Shown here piece by piece: positions 61,501 to 64,000 of a stretch of 64,000 nt of DNA (position 1 is its first letter; each line of letters opens with the position of its first letter). A program made the translations under genes and the position numbers. Source of the stretch: SURF-28 sp034521465 (GTDB taxonomy: Bacteria > Bacteroidota > Ignavibacteria > Ignavibacteriales > Melioribacteraceae); NCBI GenBank assembly GCA_034521465.1, contig JAXHMN010000025.1, positions 124,001-188,000 on the forward strand, in the 5' to 3' direction. A model generated the notes under the pieces. That model ran no database searches. It was not told where the DNA came from and saw nothing but the letters and a program-made list of their open reading frames with translations.

Positions 61501-63937
61501 TACCGGTAATCTGGGAGATGTTAATAAACCCAAGATCAAGCGGTTCTGGCGAGAGTGAAAAATTACCAAGATTGAAACTCATAAACATCATTCCGGATTC
61601 TTCACTATCATCGTCACCGCTTCCCATTCCCAACGAACTAAAGTTAAAGTTTGTATTTCCAAAAGAACCGCCTTGAAAATAAGTTGACAATTGATTTCCA
61701 ATATTACCCAAGTTGAATAAGTTCTCTGTACTGATCACTCACGGTAATTGAAACTTCTCTATCTTCATAACCAATTTTACTAACTAAAAGAGTTCGGTCT
61801 CCGGTGGACTCATGGTGAAAAAATTTCCGTTGTCATCAGAGTAAAAAGGATTGCCGCCGGATTTCCAGATTAACCTTGCGTTAGAAATTGGTTGATCGTC
61901 ATCATCAACTATTTTTCCTTTCACTGCATAAAGTACTGCTTTAATCTTCAGCGGATATTTTTCAACTTTAATTCCGCGTTGAGTTAAGTATAGTTCTTCG
62001 GTGTATTCATTAATTTTATTGCCGGTAACTTTTAGTGTATACGGGTCTGCCTCAGGCTGAATCTCTGATATCAAAAAATTCCCGTCGTCATCTGTAGTAG
62101 TTGAATATCTCGGAGAAGACGAACCTTGTGGAATAAGTTTTACTGATAACCCGGATAGTGGTTCGAGGTTATCTTCTCTAACGATTTTGCCTTCAACGAT
62201 TGGACGCTTTGAGGTTAAGCGATAGGTTTTCTCAACGAGAGGTTTAGAGTCAAAATCATAATTTGTACCTTTATTCACCACTGCTGAATATAAAGTATCG
62301 TATCCTTCCGCATAAACTTTTAAGTAATAAGCTCCGGCAAAAACATTATCTGCTATTGTTAAATTTGCACGATCGCCACTGCTTACTGTGTTGTATAACT
62401 TAAATTTATTGTTGTGCCATTTTACTAACGGAGCATTTGATGGCAATTCTGCTTCTAAAGTTGGATACATTTCATATACTTTCGGCCATCTTAAAAGCTC
62501 TACTTTTCCATCGGAAATTGTTTCGCCTGTTTCTGAATCAACAATTCTTGGTTCAAAATTATATGTTTTTACATGGCCATAAACTATTTCGGCTGATAAA
62601 TCATTATCTTCGCCGGAAGAGAGATCAACTCGATTATTTGGAAATTCAAAGTGTGGTTCTTGCGGACTAATTATTACTTCATCGACGTCATAAGTATAAC
62701 CATCTAATAAAACGGCCGGACTGCTTTGCGTACCTAGATTTGTAAAACTTACTTCAAAATTTCCGTCATCATCTGTTGTTGCTGTCCCAATTAACTTTCT
62801 CGGAAATCCCGCTGTATAAACTTTTACTTGAGTTTCTTTTATCGGATAAGTAATGCCAGTAAAATCTAAATCACCGACAACTGGTTGGTTAGGGTTAATT
62901 GTACCCGGATTAAAACCATTACCGCCTCCGGAATTTTCGTCGCCTCCCCCTCCACTTTGTTCAGGCTGTGGATCACCAAGCATCCACCGAACTTGCCCTT
63001 TGATTGCAACAGTTGGGAAAACAGTAATTGGCGGATTAATAATTGTAATTGTTGAATCAATTGGAATAATGGGAGGATCAAGACCCATCTCCTCTTCAAA
63101 CTTGAAAAAAGCTATTTCACTTTTCCCTTGGTTTGTTCCAACCGGTTCGTTATCAAAATCTAACGCTTGTACTTGCCATACGTAATCAACTGCATCAGAG
63201 TATGTTTCAAAGGGTAGATCCGATGGAGTATATTGGTATGTTGTTGACTGTATAAAATTTTCTACCAATGGTCTGTTTGCTTCGACAGCGGTTCTTATGT
63301 TTTGTCCTTCGAACCGCGGCGCTATTGTAATTCTATATCTAATCAATTGTTCCGGTGATGCTCCGACAACAGGCGCCCAGATAAACTGCGGATATTCTGC
63401 CATCACAGTTTCGTTTACCGGCGATATTAATGCCGGTGGTTCCGGATGTAGTATTTCTATAGTTACACAATTTGTCTCCGGCATGCCGATTGGATTTCCA
63501 TCCGAATCAAGCAGCGTAAAACAGAACTCGTAATAACCTTCCGGTAATTGATTCGTTGTTGTTATTGATGACTGAACTGCATCGTCTATATCGAAGGCGT
63601 TCATATCAACAACATCGTGACCGGTGAGTGTTAACACACCGGAACCGCTTGGTGGTCCTGCGGGTATGGTAAATGTCGGTATTGATGGATTGCCGGTTTC
63701 TGTTTTTCCTATAATCGCACCCGATTCATCTTCCACTTTTATTGAAATATAGGCATCATTATAACTTTGCTGAGTTGTGTTCTGCAGTATCAGTTGGATT
63801 ATGCTCGGATCTTGCTCCCAAGCTGATACTTTTGTTGGTATCGGTCTTTTGATGTTTACATTAACATTCACTTGTGCAAATGTTATTGCCGTTAACAAAA
63901 GAATTGAAAATAGTAATTGTATTTTCTTGGTTATCAT
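58511..63937 (-). CDS. giant TANFOR-like exported surface protein (five or more frameshifts)
   Basis: About 1,800 residues after correction. A signal peptide (FSILLLTAITFAQ) is followed by a domain like TANFOR (LPEGYYEFCFTLLDSDGNP, LISPVNETV..YPQFIWAPV), a proline- and Gly-rich linker, then carboxypeptidase-regulatory-like beta domains and a long C-terminal beta region of unknown type. Breaks occur near 61790, 61745, 61405, 61055, 60950 and 60895. ATG 63937 follows AGGTAAACT. The TANFOR call rests on motif likeness and is not certain. Fits a cell-surface or gliding/adhesion component. Confidence 0.55.
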
Positions 63938-63944
63938 AGTTTAC

Positions 63945-64000
63945 CTAAAAGTTTATTTTGTAATCTAAACTTGCTTGAAGCTCATTGTAATCGGGAGAGT
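63945..64000 (-). CDS. C-terminal end of an outer membrane beta-barrel protein (cut by window edge)
   Basis: The frame reads SPDYNELQASLDYKINF and stops at 63945-63947. The final Phe after alternating hydrophobic residues is the outer-membrane protein C-terminal signal recognised by BamA. The next gene begins 7 nt later, so they are in one operon. The rest lies outside the window. Confidence 0.6.
   Translation of the reverse strand, partial: SPDYNELQASLDYKINF

Overview
The window looks like a chromosomal stretch from an AT-rich, Gram-negative member of the Bacteroidota/Ignavibacteriota (Ignavibacteria-like) lineage. This is inferred from the outer-membrane proteins (TonB-dependent receptor, DUF3078, OmpA with thrombospondin-3 repeats, a giant TANFOR-like surface protein), multi-PAS histidine kinases, and the yebC-ruvC-ruvA order. 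No rRNA or tRNA is present to fix the taxonomy. A class A RNase P RNA lies at about 28360-28787.

Layout. 1-10.4 kb is a signalling and mobile-DNA region. A CHASE histidine kinase overlaps a multi-PAS kinase. The kinase segment, with the last bases of the upstream kinase, occurs twice (about 2345-4928 and 7675-10401). Both multi-PAS copies are heavily broken, worst at the same PAS domain. Between the copies lie an IS3-type OrfA remnant, a receiver protein, an array of short hairpins, a 186-bp MITE-like element and a DUF3800 gene. 10.7-28.2 kb holds envelope, transport and metabolism genes: OmpA/TSP3, an ion transporter, TetR with a palindrome, M13 peptidase, a NatAB-like exporter, radical SAM, PPK2, an intact six-PAS kinase, GH13 and an AI-2E-family permease. 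28.3-32.5 kb is rnpB-recJ-yebC-ruvC-ruvA. 32.9-38.8 kb has a sulfatase-type membrane enzyme, two toxin-antitoxin-like pairs and uvrB. A 61-bp copy of the uvrB 3' end lies on the far side of the HEPN/MNT pair, as if that cassette had entered at the end of uvrB. 39-46 kb has DUF3078, a sortilin-like beta-propeller protein, SufE, Dgt and a PLP enzyme. 46.2-56.4 kb carries an aldo/keto reductase and a phenylacetate block (paaH, paaI, paaJ, paaY, then paaZ after a lipoprotein and a TonB receptor). 56.5-64 kb is a minus-strand operon: an outer-membrane protein (only its C-terminus in the window), a giant TANFOR-like protein and a fibronectin-III protein.

Quality caveat. About twenty genes, including conserved ones such as uvrB, sufE, dgt and paaJ, carry single-base frame breaks, while neighbours (recJ, paaZ, the 1021-residue kinase) are clean. 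Most breaks are probably uncorrected sequencing or assembly indels. Such genes are given here as one full-length CDS with the breaks noted. Real decay is more plausible for the duplicated kinases and the IS remnant.

How the genes work together. The paa genes encode later steps of aerobic-hybrid phenylacetyl-CoA breakdown (ring opening, 3-hydroxyacyl-CoA oxidation, thiolysis, hotdog thioesterase). RuvA/RuvC, RecJ and UvrB form a DNA-repair set. The terminal operon appears to build a large exported surface assembly and is, with the uvrB-end cassette and the hairpin/MITE zone, the best place to look for something undescribed.
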